A stretch of 64,000 bases of DNA from positions 30,754,612 through 30,818,611 of the forward strand of contig NC_037091.1 in assembly GCF_002994745.2 (NCBI RefSeq), given 5' to 3'. The notes beneath the pieces were generated by a model. That model was not told the origin of the DNA. It was given only the letters and a program-made list of their open reading frames with translations, and searched no databases. Made by a program: the position numbers and the translations under genes. This DNA comes from Rosa chinensis. Taxonomy: Eukaryota > Streptophyta > Magnoliopsida > Rosales > Rosaceae. How positions within the stretch are numbered: position 1 is the stretch's first letter; each line of letters opens with the position of its first letter. This document shows positions 23,270 to 36,036 of this stretch, in pieces.

Positions 23270-26200
23270 CAATGGAGATGATGACAATGACCTTAGGAGG
23301 TTATTCAAAGAGAGAGATTAATAATCATGTATGAATTTGCATTGACAATATCTTGAAAATCCATTATGGCATTATATCATCTATATTCGTTTGATTTATT
23401 CTATGTTTTTATTTTATATAATTAACATACTCTATTCATTTAATACTATAATGAACACGATTACTTACTGTCAATGAGGGGGAAAAAAACAAAAGTTCTA
23501 TGTATACTAATTTTTTTTGAAAAGAATCATAACAGTAAACCAAAGGAAGGAACTAACTATAAGTACAGAGTTATCTGGGAATTTGAGCTTCAATAGAGAC
23601 ATACTAGCAAGATTTCCCGCGCTTTGCTGCGGGATTTACTATTGTTGATGGATTGGTTCTTCGCTCGATTCATGAGAACAATAGTCTAGAAAATGATTTT
23701 ATTACCTGTAAAGATTTAATAAAGATGGTCAGTTCTAAAGACTGTAGAGATAGTGGAAATTTTGAAGATTAAGAACAACTGTTAATTGCTAGTTGAAATG
23801 ATAAACTACCACTAAAATATTACAATCAAATCACTAACATATTATATCCAAAACTAAGAAAACTCAAAAACTCTACTTGATTAAGCCAACATTTCTATAA
23901 ATTGTTTTAAATAAGAAAACTTATCTCAAAAGAAAATCAACCAGCAATGTAATCATAGAGATAATTCAGATATATTGTTCCCTTCCTCCCTAAATCAAAA
24001 CCGAACAATAACAACAATGAAAAAAATCTTGCTTTGTTATCCTGGAAAATATCGGAATACTCTAAGCTACAAATCAATGAAAGTTTTCAAATAGACAAAG
24101 ACTATAACTTAACCGCAAAAACAAAGCCCAAACCTCTCACCCTTCCGCATCTTTGCACTTGTCTCAACTGCTCATTCCAATCTGTGAATTCTCCTGAGGA
24201 ATAAATCAATAGCGATCAACATCCTAGATTATATAGACACAAACACAAAAACAAAGCTCCGGACAGAAAATAGGAAATTCACTCGTAACCAAAAAAAGAA
24301 AATAGGAAATTCACTTCCTCCCATACTCTAAGCTACAGAATCAATGAAAGTTTTCAAGTAGCCAAAGACTATAACTTTACCACAAAAACCAAGCCCAAAC
24401 CCCTCTCCCTTCAGCAACTTTGCACTTGTCTCAACTGCTGATTCCAATCTGTGAATTCTCCTGAGGAATAAATCAATAGCGATCAACATCCTAGATTATA
24501 TAGATACAAACACAAAAACAGAGCTCATGACAGAAAATAGCAAATTTACTCATAACCAAAAAAGAAAATAGGAAATTCACTTCAATCAAGAGCAACAGAG
24601 CAGTTCATATGAAGTGATAATTGATGAAACAGTTCATGCTCTTAGCAAAAAAAGAAGAAAGAAATATTTCATTGCACCAATGACTAATGATAAATGGATA
24701 GCTAGTCTGGGTTCCTTCCTAAAGTTCCCAAATTTAAAAGGGATGGTGAGAAAGGAGATAAAGGCCAGATCACAATGTCTTTCCATGTCCGACTTTGTGA
24801 AGTGTCACAATGATTGTTCTCGTGGCATTATCATAATGACATATTAGCACATATAAGATGGTTAATTTCATAATTATATTTGTCCAATATAACATGAGAA
24901 CCCTCCTCTTACCTTTCCAATTACAGTTCATCAAAAGAAAATGAAGACTTTCTCATCCACCTATGGGCTATCTCATCAGGACTAATCTCCACCCCCAACG
25001 ACTTCATCCTTGATAACCTTTCTTAGTTTTACCCTAATCAAAGTCGAACACCAAATGATACTGTCAGAACAAACCAAACCACTGAAATTCGACAATGACA
25101 CAGTTAAAACTCAAAATCAATCACCAATTGCAAAGAATCAAGCTAAAAACAGAGCGTTAGAGCCTGATTTTGAATGCAAGAATGCAAAACCAGAAGACAG
25201 TGTTACAGATCACAACAAACAAAACCCACAAAGAAAATGATTAAAATTTCTACTAAAAACATGGTCAAATTCCATAACCCATTGCAAAGAATCAAACCAG
25301 AAAACAAAACATTTCTACCAAAAATCCCAAATGAACAGAACCCAAAAAACAAAATCAGAATCAGTGAAGCTTCTTACCATGATTGTACTCCTCTTGGGCT
25401 TGATTTCTTTGACACCACTGTCCTGGATGCAGGTAGCCAACCTCAATCCTTGCCAGAGAAGAACATGCAATTTATTTAAACCAACAATCGCATTATTAAC
25501 AACCCATAAAGAAAACGGATTAAGCATGAATCAATCTTGACACTGTCGTATCCACCAAGGTGAAGCACCAGATTCTTCGAATAAGGGCGGAGATATCTTC
25601 CCATCTCTCTTTCTCTCTATCTCTGTGGAGCAAAGAAGCTCTTCGGATGTCGGTTGAGAGTCGGGAGGTTGCTGTCGGCTGAGAGCAGTTTCAGATTGGG
25701 ACGGAGCTTTCTGGAATGGAGTAGGCCGTCGTTTGGTGCTTATATAGATTGGGAAGATTGATATCGGTTGAGAGCAGCTCCAGATTGGGACGGAGCCTTC
25801 TGGAGTTTTTTTTTTTTTTTTCCCCTGAACAAAGACACAGCTACTTATGATTCTTAAGCAAATCCCCGCTCCTTCAATATGTACATCTTCTAGATTAAGC
25901 ACACACTACACCAATAAAAAAATAAAAACCAAATTCAATCCATGAACAATTCAATCAAAAATATTTCAAGTTTAAGAAGCAAAACCACAACCCAATTTTT
26001 CACCCTTGTTAATGGTTGTGATTTGAATTTGGATTTCCTCACCTATAAACGAACTCAGAAATGCTCCCACTCTTTTTCAACCTCTAACCCAACCATCAAA
26101 AAATTATTTATAGAAAAAGCTACAATCAGAGAAGAAGAAACCAAATTCAAATTCATAAAACAAACCCGAACCTTCCTCCGGAAGTCGACCACAATCTTTG

Positions 26201-28492
26201 ATCCCTCCCCTTCTTTTTGCTATTTCAACGACCTACAATCAAAATGGAAAACATTACATCAAAAATTCAAAGCTCTAACAATCAAACGCCTCCTATTTGT
26301 TCCCAGCCCATAGAAAGAAACCAAATCCAAACAATAAACCATAAGAAGTGTTCTTTGGAATAACTCAAATGGCCAAACAAAGCAGCAATCTAAGTCACAT
26401 ATGAATTACAAAGCTAGCTTCTTTATGATTGTAATAAACATCAAAGAAAGCAAGAAAGATGGGCAAGTAGGAACCCTTGTTTCCAGTACATAACTCTCCC
26501 TGATGATGTCAAACTTGATTTTCTGAGGATAGCCCTTATATCCACATATCGAATCTCAAATCCGAATTGGCTGCACAAAATTCCAAACCGGAAAATCGAT
26601 CAGAGATCTGAAGGCGTGAAAAAAAAAAAAAAAAACACTAACAATTAAACCAAAAAAAAAAGGAATGGAAAACCATTTACCCAGATTAGTTTTCACCTTC
26701 TTCAAAACAAAAACCAATCACCGAGATTCGTCAGATCAGTCTGGAGACGAAGAGGAGAGTTAATAACGATACTAAAGACGATTAGAGAAGAAAGACATTA
26801 AGAAGAGGAGAGTACTATAATTGACCCTTGAGTATGACATTAAGATGTAAACCAAAATCATAGACAAAATAATTAATAGAAGATAGAAAATTTAGGCAGA
26901 GTCTGGATCAATTCAAAACAAAACCAATCACATGAACAAATCAGAGCAATTGAAGCATGACCAAATCAAACCTACCGATTGAAAAAACAATCCACTGAAT
27001 AAGCCGATCAACAATCCAAAACAAACCCAGACATGAATTTGCTTGTTCAAATTTGATAATATAGGACCACAAAGAGTGAATTCCTAAAGAAATTGTATTG
27101 GGTACCTGAAATTAGAGGAGATAATGACCAGAAACAAAGAAAATAATTCCAAATCCACAGATCAAAAGCAACGAACCGAACTCTCTCAATCTCGCTTATA
27201 CGGCTGTAGAAAGATGGTGGCACGATTGGGATCGGCGATTTGGGTGTAACAGTAGAAGAGAAAGAGATACAGTCGATGAGACGAAGGTTGAAGTCGGTGG
27301 AAGCAGAGGTCGGTTGCAACGCTTGGTTTAATAAAGATCAACTGTGGTTCTCTATATTGCCTCAAGATAGATACTTCTGGAAAAATATGAGGAGGTCGGT
27401 TTGCCTCATCTCGTATAGAGACGTCTGGAAACATGTAGAAGCATGGCAACCCGTAATAAAAGAAGAAGAGAAGGGCAAAAACGTCATTCAATTGGGGCTC
27501 GAATGAACAGTGACGCCCAGTGAACAGTCCACGCCCTTTAGATTATAGATAATATGACTACCCGTAGGTAAAATCACGACTACCCATAAGTAAAATTATG
27601 TTCCCCTTGTGGAACCCACATCAACTGTGAAGAGCAAGTCGACGTCGTCGTCGTAATTTGTAGCTTCCGATGACCATTAACATCTAACAAATACACTTTC
27701 CTTAAAAAAAATTCACCAGTCGTCACTAAGATATAATCTGCAGTTAACCATGGAAGAAGCCACTATCCTTAGAAGGACAAACACACGCAAAACTGGCTGA
27801 GCATCCGTATTCCCTAGTCATGCTATACGAGGAATGCACGACTAACATAACAACCGATTTCCGATAATTTTTTCATGAATTTCCACGTGACTACACTTTA
27901 CGAATTATCTCATAGTGCACTCGAGTTCGTTATATATTTGTTTATGACCCCGTTTTGGCTAACGCATCCACTCCACTAACACGAAGGTGAAGCCCTCCTT
28001 CCAACCACATGGACGATATGCCACACGTTAACAACATCGAATCATGTTGCCCTTCCTACAACAACTACGTGCCAATGAGTCTTTGGACACTAGTTTGTCG
28101 AACCGATGATCAGTCTTGATAACAAGCTTCAACAAGCGCTTCCTTCACGATTCGACGAAATTAGAGGATCACAGTTAAAGGTTTTCCTCTTGAAGACTCA
28201 AAGCTCACGCACTTTCACCCATAGTATAGTTGCGATCTCGAAAGATTTGCTTCCATTCTGACAAATCGACAGTTAGGCAGTTAGGCATCATGAATTTACT
28301 GATACGATTAACATCAAACCTATTGTCGAGTGGTATGCCTTCCGTACCATGCTAAGCCAAAGCCAGATAGTCAGACTGGCTAAGTGTCGCGTCATCGAGG
28401 CTTTGTCCCAATTTGAAGGACGGATGGTTAAGCAATGATAAACAGCGCTCGTAACGTACTTGATGTCGAAACACATTCCCAAGTTACGCGTC
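23243..28492. other. Intergenic DNA, no convincing gene
   Basis: AT-rich. It contains a CCCGC-GCTTTGCT-GCGGG hairpin at about 23615-23634, a two-copy 266-bp tandem repeat (24057-24584), a shorter diverged repeat with period about 88 bp (25676-25720 and 25764-25805), and poly-A/T runs. Open frames such as 25531-25902 (minus) and 25942-26313 (plus) are low-complexity or motif-free. 27.6-28.5 kb looks like old repeat sequence that I cannot classify. Confidence 0.5.
24057..24584. repeat. Two-copy tandem repeat, period 266 bp
   Basis: Copies 24057-24322 and 24323-24584 both begin ATACTCTAAGCTACA and contain TGTGAATTCTCCTGAGGAAT and CAACATCCTAGATTATATAG. They differ by scattered substitutions and small indels. 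Confidence 0.85.
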
Positions 28493-28500
28493 ATCAAGAC

Positions 28501-28560
28501 CAGGGGCGGAGGGAGGCAGGGGCCCAGTGGGTCCAGTGCCCCACTCAATTTTTTATGAAA

Positions 28561-28591
<31 letters not shown>

Positions 28592-29214
28592 GTATATTAA
28601 TATTATATTACAATCTGATTTTGTTATATATTTTTAAATTAATTTTTAACTTTCGCTAATGATGATGGACTCACGTGCTCCTTTTTCGGTTCTTTTTGTG
28701 AGATAATTTGAGATGTGTACAGCCTCCCAATCTTGATAATTAATCACTGCATATATTATATAATATTTACATAATATTTTTCTTTCCTTTTTTAAAAAAA
28801 AAAATTAATAATAGAATTGGTTATATATAATGATTCATATTTCCATATTACTTACCGATTTTCAAGTCTAATACAGATATGATTTAAAAAATATTTTATT
28901 ATATCAATAACATGTGTGTGTGTGTGTATCGTTAAGTAATGATTCTCAGTATTTTCTACTATGAACGAGTCTTCACTCGTTTACACAGTCAAATGGGTGA
29001 CAAGTTTATGAATGATTGCTTGATTACATATATTGAGAAAAAAAGTTTTATTAGTATAGATGATGAGACTATTATGCAACGATTTCAAAATATGAAATCT
29101 GGTCGAGCACAATTACCATTGTAATTGATAGAAATTACATTTAAAAATTTTATATATTTTTATATTATTATTTTTTTGTGCCCCAGTAAATCTAAATTCC
29201 TGGCTCCGCCACTG
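28501..29214 (+). mobile_element. Deleted hAT transposon (714 bp)
   Basis: Perfect 8-bp target duplication ATCAAGAC at 28493-28500 and 29215-29222, the length expected for hAT. The termini are inverted and imperfect: left CAGGGGCGGAGGGAGG, right (reverse complement) CAGTGGCGGAGCCAGG. The right part retains a transposase remnant (28939-29124). With the element removed, the flanks read through as one sequence. Confidence 0.92.
28939..29124 (+). pseudogene. hAT transposase C-terminal remnant
   Basis: The 61-codon frame carries ERVFTRLHSQMGDKFMNDCL and ITYIEK, similar to the end of the hAT dimerisation domain in the ZMYM1-like/TTF-type plant transposases. The frame ends 90 bp before the right terminus. 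The rest of the transposase is deleted, so the element is non-autonomous. Confidence 0.75.
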
Positions 29215-29222
29215 ATCAAGAC

Positions 29223-32200
29223 CATGTCAAGCCAAGTAGTAAGTTGGCTGCAAATAGCGTTTTTGGTGATGACAACGCAAGATTTTCGCCTTGCATTCTT
29301 CACACATCTCTTTCTTGACCTTTTGTTGCCAAACAATTAACCACGTAGAGAATATTCTTCATTGCTATAGTTTACGTTAAACTTAAACCCTTGAATACAT
29401 AACCAATAAAAGAATGTCAAAACTTCACTTTGTCAAAGCTCAATGAATAGGGAATCGAGGTTTAGAAAATCCCAAATGAGCTCAATGTTGGATCTCACGA
29501 TTCACCACTCCCCTACAATTCTAGACTAGAATGTTGCCCTGCACCATTGACACAGGTATGGTGGACACGGCGATGAAGACTGTACTTTAGGTAGCGTACC
29601 AGTCAATTGACAACGCTAAGGGTTAAAGGAAAATTATTAATGTTAAAACAAGGACCCAAGTTATTATATAAAGATAGATGAATTGCTTCAATATCTTTGA
29701 CATTTTATTTATTTAAGACGAACACTTATAAGAATACAATAACGAACTATATATATATAACTTAAACTAACAAAAATAAATTACTAAAAAATATAAATTA
29801 GAGATATTAACATGATATGAAATGTGCTCATCACTAATTAACTAAGATTAACTTTGTCTCTTCCATTAGTAAATTGAGGAAAAGAGAACCACATGCAATG
29901 AGGCAATTCGATTGACAGTGTATGGGGGAAAAAAAGAAATTTTAACGCAGCAGAGATATTTGCCTAACTGCGTATAGAGTTCCCAGCTAAAGACAACTTT
30001 GATTTAACCTTGGAACTCACTCGCTCAACATTGACGGTTCCCCGTGGAGACACCAAAATCATGGTAAGGGGTAGTCTTTCTTTACTACTTTTGGGTATGT
30101 TTACTTCAAGTGAAAAACGTATACTTTTTTTGTTTTTTGCCATTATTTGACCTTTTGCTTTTATCCATTGATTTTTTGTTGGTTTTGGTGTATACCAGGG
30201 AACTGTATTGTAGTATTATGGGTCTAAAGGTGTGTTTGGTATGGCTGTACTTTTATGAAAAGCTGACTTTTGCTTATTTTTTAGAATAAGTGGCTGAAAA
30301 GCAAAGCAGCTGAATGTTTGGTAAACTGATTTTTTATAAATGCTGTGAGTGTTAAAAGCAGTGGCAAAGTGTTTGGTAAACTCAAAACTAAAGTTGCTTT
30401 GAGTTTGTAGAGTGACCAATTTGGACATGAAATTATTTTTTGCCTTAATTGTTTTCCATATGATTAATATTGGACAATCTTAAAAAGAGGTAATTTATAC
30501 AAATATATGAGTAACATGAACTCAAATTGAAACATTTTTTTTATATATTTTGCTCTTATTATAAAACTAGTGTTGTTCTTATAATAAAACTAGTGCTTTT
30601 TTTTTTTTTAAAGAGGAAAATTTCATTAGTGAAGCTTGCAGTAATACAACTAGGGGAACTGCAATCTCATATGAAAAATAATAATAAAATTTGTTTGATT
30701 AGAAATCTATCCAAGCTCTAAGCCTCTAACAACATCATGAATTGATAAATTATTCAAGAAAATCTGTTTTAGCCAAAGAGGACAAAGCTCCCTTCCGAAA
30801 TGAAGGTTGCCTAATGTAAGAACATCTTGAACCGAAAAACTAGCTGCATTGCAATTTCTTGGAGAGCTTCTCTTTCATGCCATGATCGCATAACTGCATT
30901 ACCTTGTAACTTCTAGAGTAACAAAACACATTGATGCCTTCAATGCATGCAAAATTGAAAGCTTCTCATACCAGACATGGAAAATGACAAAAAAAAAAAA
31001 AAAAACTAATAATAGCCAATAGTACAAGGCTCTTACCAGTGCAGGGTTAATGACAAAGGCTATTTCCTCAATATTGTACACATATATGCAACCCATGCAG
31101 CATATGTGTGGCAAAGCAATATTGTTGTGTCAATACACTTCCTAAAACACATAATTTATACAAACTATAATTCTCCAAGTAACACATAGAATTTTAGTTG
31201 AGCTATAAAAGATAGGTAACAAGTATTAGCTAGATGTTTTGATGGAGGAAAACATTGAGAAAATTGAGAGTCATTTTTCCTTTTTGTGTGGTACCATCGC
31301 CTGAATCTACAAGCTCTATAAATGCTGCAAATACAAGAAATCCAATATGCGTTGCTCCCACAGCTCAGTAGTTTCCCATCACCAGAAACAACTCTACAAT
31401 TACACCAAACATGTAGCATGAACGTGTCATGCACAATGCTGATAACAATTTGCATTGGCCATTTAGCCATATTTATTAAGAAAACCTTTGTATATGCAGA
31501 AGCATTGAGTTATATGAATCAATAAGAACATAACATACACAAAGCACAAAGCACATTACATACACAATGCTGATAACAATTTGCAAATTTATGGACATTA
31601 TGAATGATACTTCAATTTCAGGAATCAAAACTTGGATCAAACGTATCATGATGATAAAGTATTGCCTTGTTTTGTTATTAAGTGTTTATATAGCATTCTA
31701 GTTGTAGACAAGTACCTCGATAAGTTCTTTCAAAAGTCTCATACTCTCTGTCTTCTCGTCACTACCAGTGCTTCGCCATTCGTAGATCTATCATTCTCAG
31801 TGTGAAATGGATCAGTGTAACATTCTGCATTTCTGCTCATACTTGATCTGATATGAACTTCACTTATTTACGAACTCAAAGTCGATGATGATGATCAGTT
31901 TTCTTCCTGTTTCTCAGATAAACAACTAATGCCTTATGCGACGGCTCTTGCACAAGTAGGTGTTCAATTCTCCAACATGGACAATTAGCAAATATAAATG
32001 TTGTTCATAAATTGTTTTTTTCTTTTTGGTCACAGATCCATGAAATAGGAACTGGGCAGATCAAATCATATGAGGTATTAAAAGTAAAATATAAACAAGG
32101 GCAAAATAGGAAGTTTATTGAAAAAAATTGGGATGGGAGGTCCAAGAAGTAAATTAAAAAGTGTAACTAGAACCCACCATTTTGTTTATTGGTTTTGGTG

Positions 32201-32452
32201 TATAGATGATTTGTAGTGTAGCACCATGGGTCTCACACTCCTTATTTTTTCTCCAGTATGAAATAATTAATTAATGGGTGAGGCTATTGCCACCCTATAA
32301 TTTTCTTTGTTCATCCTACTTGCTCATTACACCCTACATTTTAATTTCAATTATTAGATTTACTTATCCAACTCATTTCTCTTTTCAGGAATATCCTCCA
32401 TCATATGACATATCAAATTAAAAAAGAAATTTTGTTTAACGAAAATTTCTCA
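29223..32452. other. Intergenic DNA, no convincing gene
   Basis: AT-rich. At 30228-30420 there is a MITE-like stretch with repeated GTTTGGTAAACT and GTGTTTGGTA motifs. TTGGTTTTGGTGTATA occurs at about 30180 and again at about 32192, each followed by similar diverged sequence, which may be a weak long-range repeat. The pieces 31429-31454 and 31561-31586 share AATGCTGATAACAATTTGCA. Confidence 0.4.
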
Positions 32453-32461
32453 TTTAATTTA

Positions 32462-32586
32462 GGGTTAAATAATGTTTACTCCCTGAATTTTCACCCAAAA
32501 AACACTTCAGTCCCTCGCCTTTTAATTTGACACGTTTACTCCCTCATCTCTCAATTTCGGACCAATAGGTCCATCCGTTAAGATTT
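32462..32586 (+). repeat. Left terminal inverted repeat of MULE 1
   Basis: Pairs with 34024-34148 in inverted orientation with roughly a dozen mismatches. Confidence 0.9.
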
Positions 32587-32694
32587 CCGTCCAAAAACTC
32601 TGTTAAATTGGTGACGTGGCAATCATTATGAGTCAAAAAGTCTATTATACCCTCACCTTTTTTTTAAGTTCTTTATTATTATTATTATAATTAT

Positions 32695-32726
<32 letters not shown>

Positions 32727-33281
32727 TATTTATCTCTTCTTCTTCCTTCTTTCTGCTCTCTCTATTCCAAATACCTCCCTCCATCTCCTCTGCAACCTTC
32801 CCCTTCTCCTTCAAGTCTAAGACTTGTCCAATCTCAACAACATCGTCGGTGTCGGCATCAGCGGGGCTGTCTGGCGAAGCTTGTTCCCCTCCGACACTCC
32901 CCTTGCCGCCACTACCTCCAACACTTCCTATACCCCCCCTTTCTTACCTTTCTCTCTTTCTACCAAAACCCATATATAACTCCAGTAACCCATCCCCACA
33001 GTTCTCTCCAATCTCCATCACTGACCTCCCTTATTCGGCCTAGGATTACACCCCTCGACTCCATTTCAGCCAACACTGCTGCCATCAAATTGATTTCATC
33101 AATTTCATATTCTGGAGCTCCCAATTTTCAATTTCGATTTCATTGCTCCCCTCACTCTCTTCCTACTCATTTCCCCATCCAATTCTATACTCCTCTGTTT
33201 CTGCAATTCACTACTAAGCAACCCATCATCTCAAACAAAATTAGCCTTATTGCCTCAAGCTCATAACAAGTTCTACAGAAA

Positions 33282-33746
33282 ATGAAAAACTCAAAACCTC
33301 TTCTCCCTACTTTTGTAAAATCAAGCTCACCAACTTCCCCCACCAGTTCTCCGCCGTCCCTTTCATCGTCGACCACGACGCTGCAGCCGAAATACCCCAT
33401 CCCAATCCGAATTCCTCACACACCCCACCATCAGATAATGATAGACAACTGGGTCCATCTCGAAACCCTCCACAACCAACAACACCGAAGTTTCATCGTC
33501 AATCAAGCCGACAAATACTCCAGATCCGGAGAGTCCGCAACCTTCACCGCCGACTGGATCTCCGAGACAATCCAAGGCGGATCTTTACCCTATGTCGACC
33601 TCCACATCGAAACGAACGGCTGGCTTTATCGGAGAGCTTGGCGGCTGGTGGTTCCACTCGGTCTGACTAGGCGTATCAGATCTGACTCAACGTATCTGCA
33701 ATCTGAGGAGGAGGTGCAGAGTATGGTCAGAAAGGAATCAAGGTAG
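33282..33746 (+). pseudogene. Gene-like fragment inside MULE 1, unidentified
   Basis: 154-codon open frame in GC-rich sequence, unlike the AT-rich surroundings. The first third is Ser/Pro/Thr-rich; later parts read [18 protein letters not shown] and YVDLHIETNGWLYRRAWRLV. I do not recognise it, and another frame through the same DNA is also largely open, so the true frame is uncertain. The upstream part 32810-33266 is also C-rich and may belong to the same captured fragment. Confidence 0.35.
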
Positions 33747-33943
33747 TGGTTTGATGCTGGCAGGAATTGACGAGGATGACATGTTGTTGAGATTAGACAA
33801 GTCTCAGACTTGAAGGAGAAGGGGAAGGTTGCAGAGGAGATGGAGGGATGGAGTAGAGAGAGAGCTGAAAGGAAGAAGAAGACAGGAAACATCGAACTCA
33901 CCGAGGTGGATCAGACTAAAAAAATAATAATAGGGAATTTGTT

Positions 33944-33946
<3 letters not shown>

Positions 33947-33989
<43 letters not shown>
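33947..33989. repeat. (GA)n microsatellite in MULE 1
   Basis: About 20 GA dinucleotides just inside the right inverted repeat. Confidence 0.9.
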
Positions 33990-33992
<3 letters not shown>

Positions 33993-34023
33993 AAAAAGAC
34001 ATTTTAACCCTTGATTTAACGTC

Positions 34024-34148
34024 AAATCTTAACGGATGGACCTATTGGTCTTAAATTGAGAGATGAGGGAGTAAACGTATCAAATTAAAAGGCGAGGGAC
34101 TGAAGTGTTTTTTGGGTGAAAGTTAAAGGAGTAAACAGTATTTAACCC
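34024..34148 (-). repeat. Right terminal inverted repeat of MULE 1
   Basis: Inverted partner of 32462-32586. It ends at 34148, followed by the target duplication TTTAATTTA. Confidence 0.9.
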
Positions 34149-34288
34149 TTTAATTTATGGGGCTGTGACCACTTGCCCAATTATAACAAAAAAATTGCCC
34201 ACTTGCTCCACTAAAAGTTTTTTACTCTCATCTACCCAATTTAAATGCAAGTGACATTTTTACCCCCAAACTAATTAATAAATTACAA

Positions 34289-34293
<5 letters not shown>

Positions 34294-34350
<57 letters not shown>
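34294..34350. repeat. (CT)n microsatellite in MULE 2
   Basis: Long uninterrupted CT dinucleotide run. Confidence 0.95.
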
Positions 34351-34351
<1 letters not shown>

Positions 34352-34754
34352 CGCCGTTCCTTCACTCATAGTCAAGCAAGACCAAAATTGACCCGCCGGA
34401 GAAGTCAGTTAACCCTTACAGCAACCGCAACGTCGTCACCGCCGAGTTCTCCGGTTTCAATTATGAGTGGGATGTCGTCCGGGTTCTGGTGTTTGGGATC
34501 CGCAGTCGGTGTCCTCGCCGTAGGGTTGGGATCTGCGTCCGGCTTGATTTAGTTTTGATTCCGACGGTGTCGTCCGGGTTCTCGGGTTTCGATTATGTGC
34601 GGGATGTCGTCCGGGTTTTGGGGTTTGAGATATGCAGTCGGTGTCATCGCCGCAGGGTCCGGGTTCTGCGTTCAGCTTGATTTCGTTTTTTTTTTTTTGG
34701 GTAAATTTGGCAGAAGAATGAAAAAAAAAAATTATTGAGTAGTTATACATGTCT

Positions 34755-35033
34755 ATTGCGTGGCAATAATAAGATTATTGTGAGGCAATAATATGAGTAT
34801 TGGGGGGCAATAATATGCATATAAATTGATCGATTGTGCCTGTAGTGTATTCATTTTGGTTTTGGGAGTTTATGCAATTCACTGGAGGGTAATAATATGA
34901 TTATTTGAGGCAATAATATGATTATTGGGAGGTAATAATATGAGTATTGGGGGGCAGTCATATGGTTATTGGGAGGTAATAATATGATTACTGAGGGGTA
35001 ATAATATGGTTACTGGGTATTATTATAGGGCAA
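34755..35033 (+). repeat. Minisatellite in MULE 2, unit about 21-22 bp
   Basis: About ten imperfect copies of GGGAGGTAATAATATGATTATT, split by a 50-bp non-repeat stretch. It is followed at 35040-35200 by imperfect CCGGTCACCGG repeats. Confidence 0.8.
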
Positions 35034-35404
35034 TAAATTCAGACGCCGGAATTCGGTTAATAGTCCGGTGGCCGAATTCCTGATTCCGGTCATCGTTTGC
35101 CGGATTCCGGTCACCGGTCGCCGGATTTCTGTCACCGGTCACATGATTCCGATCACCGATGCCCGGAGTCTGTGGCCAGCCACTGGTCACCGGAGCACAG
35201 CAAGGTGGAGGATGACTTTTCTTTCTAAGTGAGAAAGAAGGAGAGGGCAAAAAAGTCTGAAAAATAAATAAAAAGAATTAATTGGGTAAAGGGGAAATAA
35301 TCTCTTAGAGTGTTTTGGGTAAATGGGGTTAAAAAACTGTTTGTGGAGCAAGTGGGCAAATTTTAAGCTAAAATTGGGTAAATGAGCATTTCCCCTTAAT
35401 CTAT

Positions 35405-35800
35405 ATCAATTAAAAAGACGTCCTAAAATATATTAAAGTTTCCTAATAAAATCATAATTTGATTTACTTCCATTTTTTTATTTCACTTTTTCCAAAGTGG
35501 AATGTTCGTTTATTTCAATCCATATTAAAAAAATTAGTAAGTGCTACTATGAGCAATGAAAAAAACATTGATTTTTTTTTTTCGTGTTTTAAACTTTTTT
35601 ACTTTCGGTGTTTATAAAGGTATTATAAAGATTTTGATGAAGTTAACACTAGTGGTTATGTGAATTGAATAATGAATTAACGATGAGGACGCAACAAAAA
35701 GATAAAAAAGAAAATTGTAATAAATTGAAATTTGGATGGAGAAGATGAAGATTAATGTTAGCAGAAGAGAAATTAAGTAGTTTTGTATTTAATTAGTTAT
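35405..35800. other. AT-rich intergenic DNA
   Basis: No coding sequence, repeat boundary or motif recognised between the MULE 2 target duplication and the copia LTR. Confidence 0.5.
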
Positions 35801-36036
35801 TGTTTAAGGATATCTCTATTTGTGTTTAGCCCAAACTCTAGGTTACTTGACCTAGTGATAATAGAGTTTTAATTAGAGAGAATCTCGGAGAATATCTTAG
35901 AGATATCCATTCATTGTATGATTATCTTTCCTTGTATGATTCAGACTCTATGCATTGTAATCCTCTATATAAAGAGGCCCCTATTATCAATGAGAATACA
36001 CAGCGATTATCTCTCAATTCCGGATTCCCTAAAACA
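35801..36036 (+). repeat. Left LTR of the copia element (about 236 bp)
   Basis: Bounded by TG at 35801 and CA at 36036, followed at once by TGTTATCAGCACGA, which is the primer-binding position. TATA box TATATAAA at 35966-35973. The start is inferred from the TG terminus and could be off, as the partner LTR is not visible. Confidence 0.65.
35966..35973 (+). promoter_or_regulatory. TATA box of the copia LTR
   Basis: TATATAAA about 70 bp before the LTR end, the usual spacing for a short copia LTR. Confidence 0.6.

Larger units (their letters stand above)
32462..34148. mobile_element. MULE-type element 1 with long terminal inverted repeats (1687 bp)
   Basis: Terminal inverted repeats of about 125 bp (32462-32586 and 34024-34148), both starting GGGTTAAATA from the outside and sharing blocks such as CACTTCAGTCCCTCGCCTTT and GACCAATAGGTCCATCCGTT. 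The 9-bp target duplication TTTAATTTA (32453-32461, 34149-34157) is perfect. Long TIRs plus a 9-bp duplication fit Mutator-like elements. There is no transposase inside; instead there is GC-rich gene-like sequence, so it may be a Pack-MULE. Confidence 0.9.
34159..35395. mobile_element. MULE-type element 2 with inverted repeats (1237 bp)
   Basis: The ends are inverted: left GGGGCTGTGACCACTTGCCC, right (reverse complement) GGGGAAATGCTCATTTACCC. Both then share TTGCCCACTTGCTCCAC and (A)GTTTTTTA blocks over about 80 bp. The 9-bp flanks TTAATTTAT (34150-34158) and TTAATCTAT (35396-35404) differ at one base, so this insertion is older than MULE 1. Inside are a (CT)n run, a minisatellite and CCGG-rich sequence; no transposase. 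Confidence 0.82.

Noticed and set aside
32201..32260. LTR-like partner of 30178-30230 (shared TTGGTTTTGGTGTATA)
   Set aside because: Similarity is short and fades; no target duplication, primer site or coding remnant between the two.
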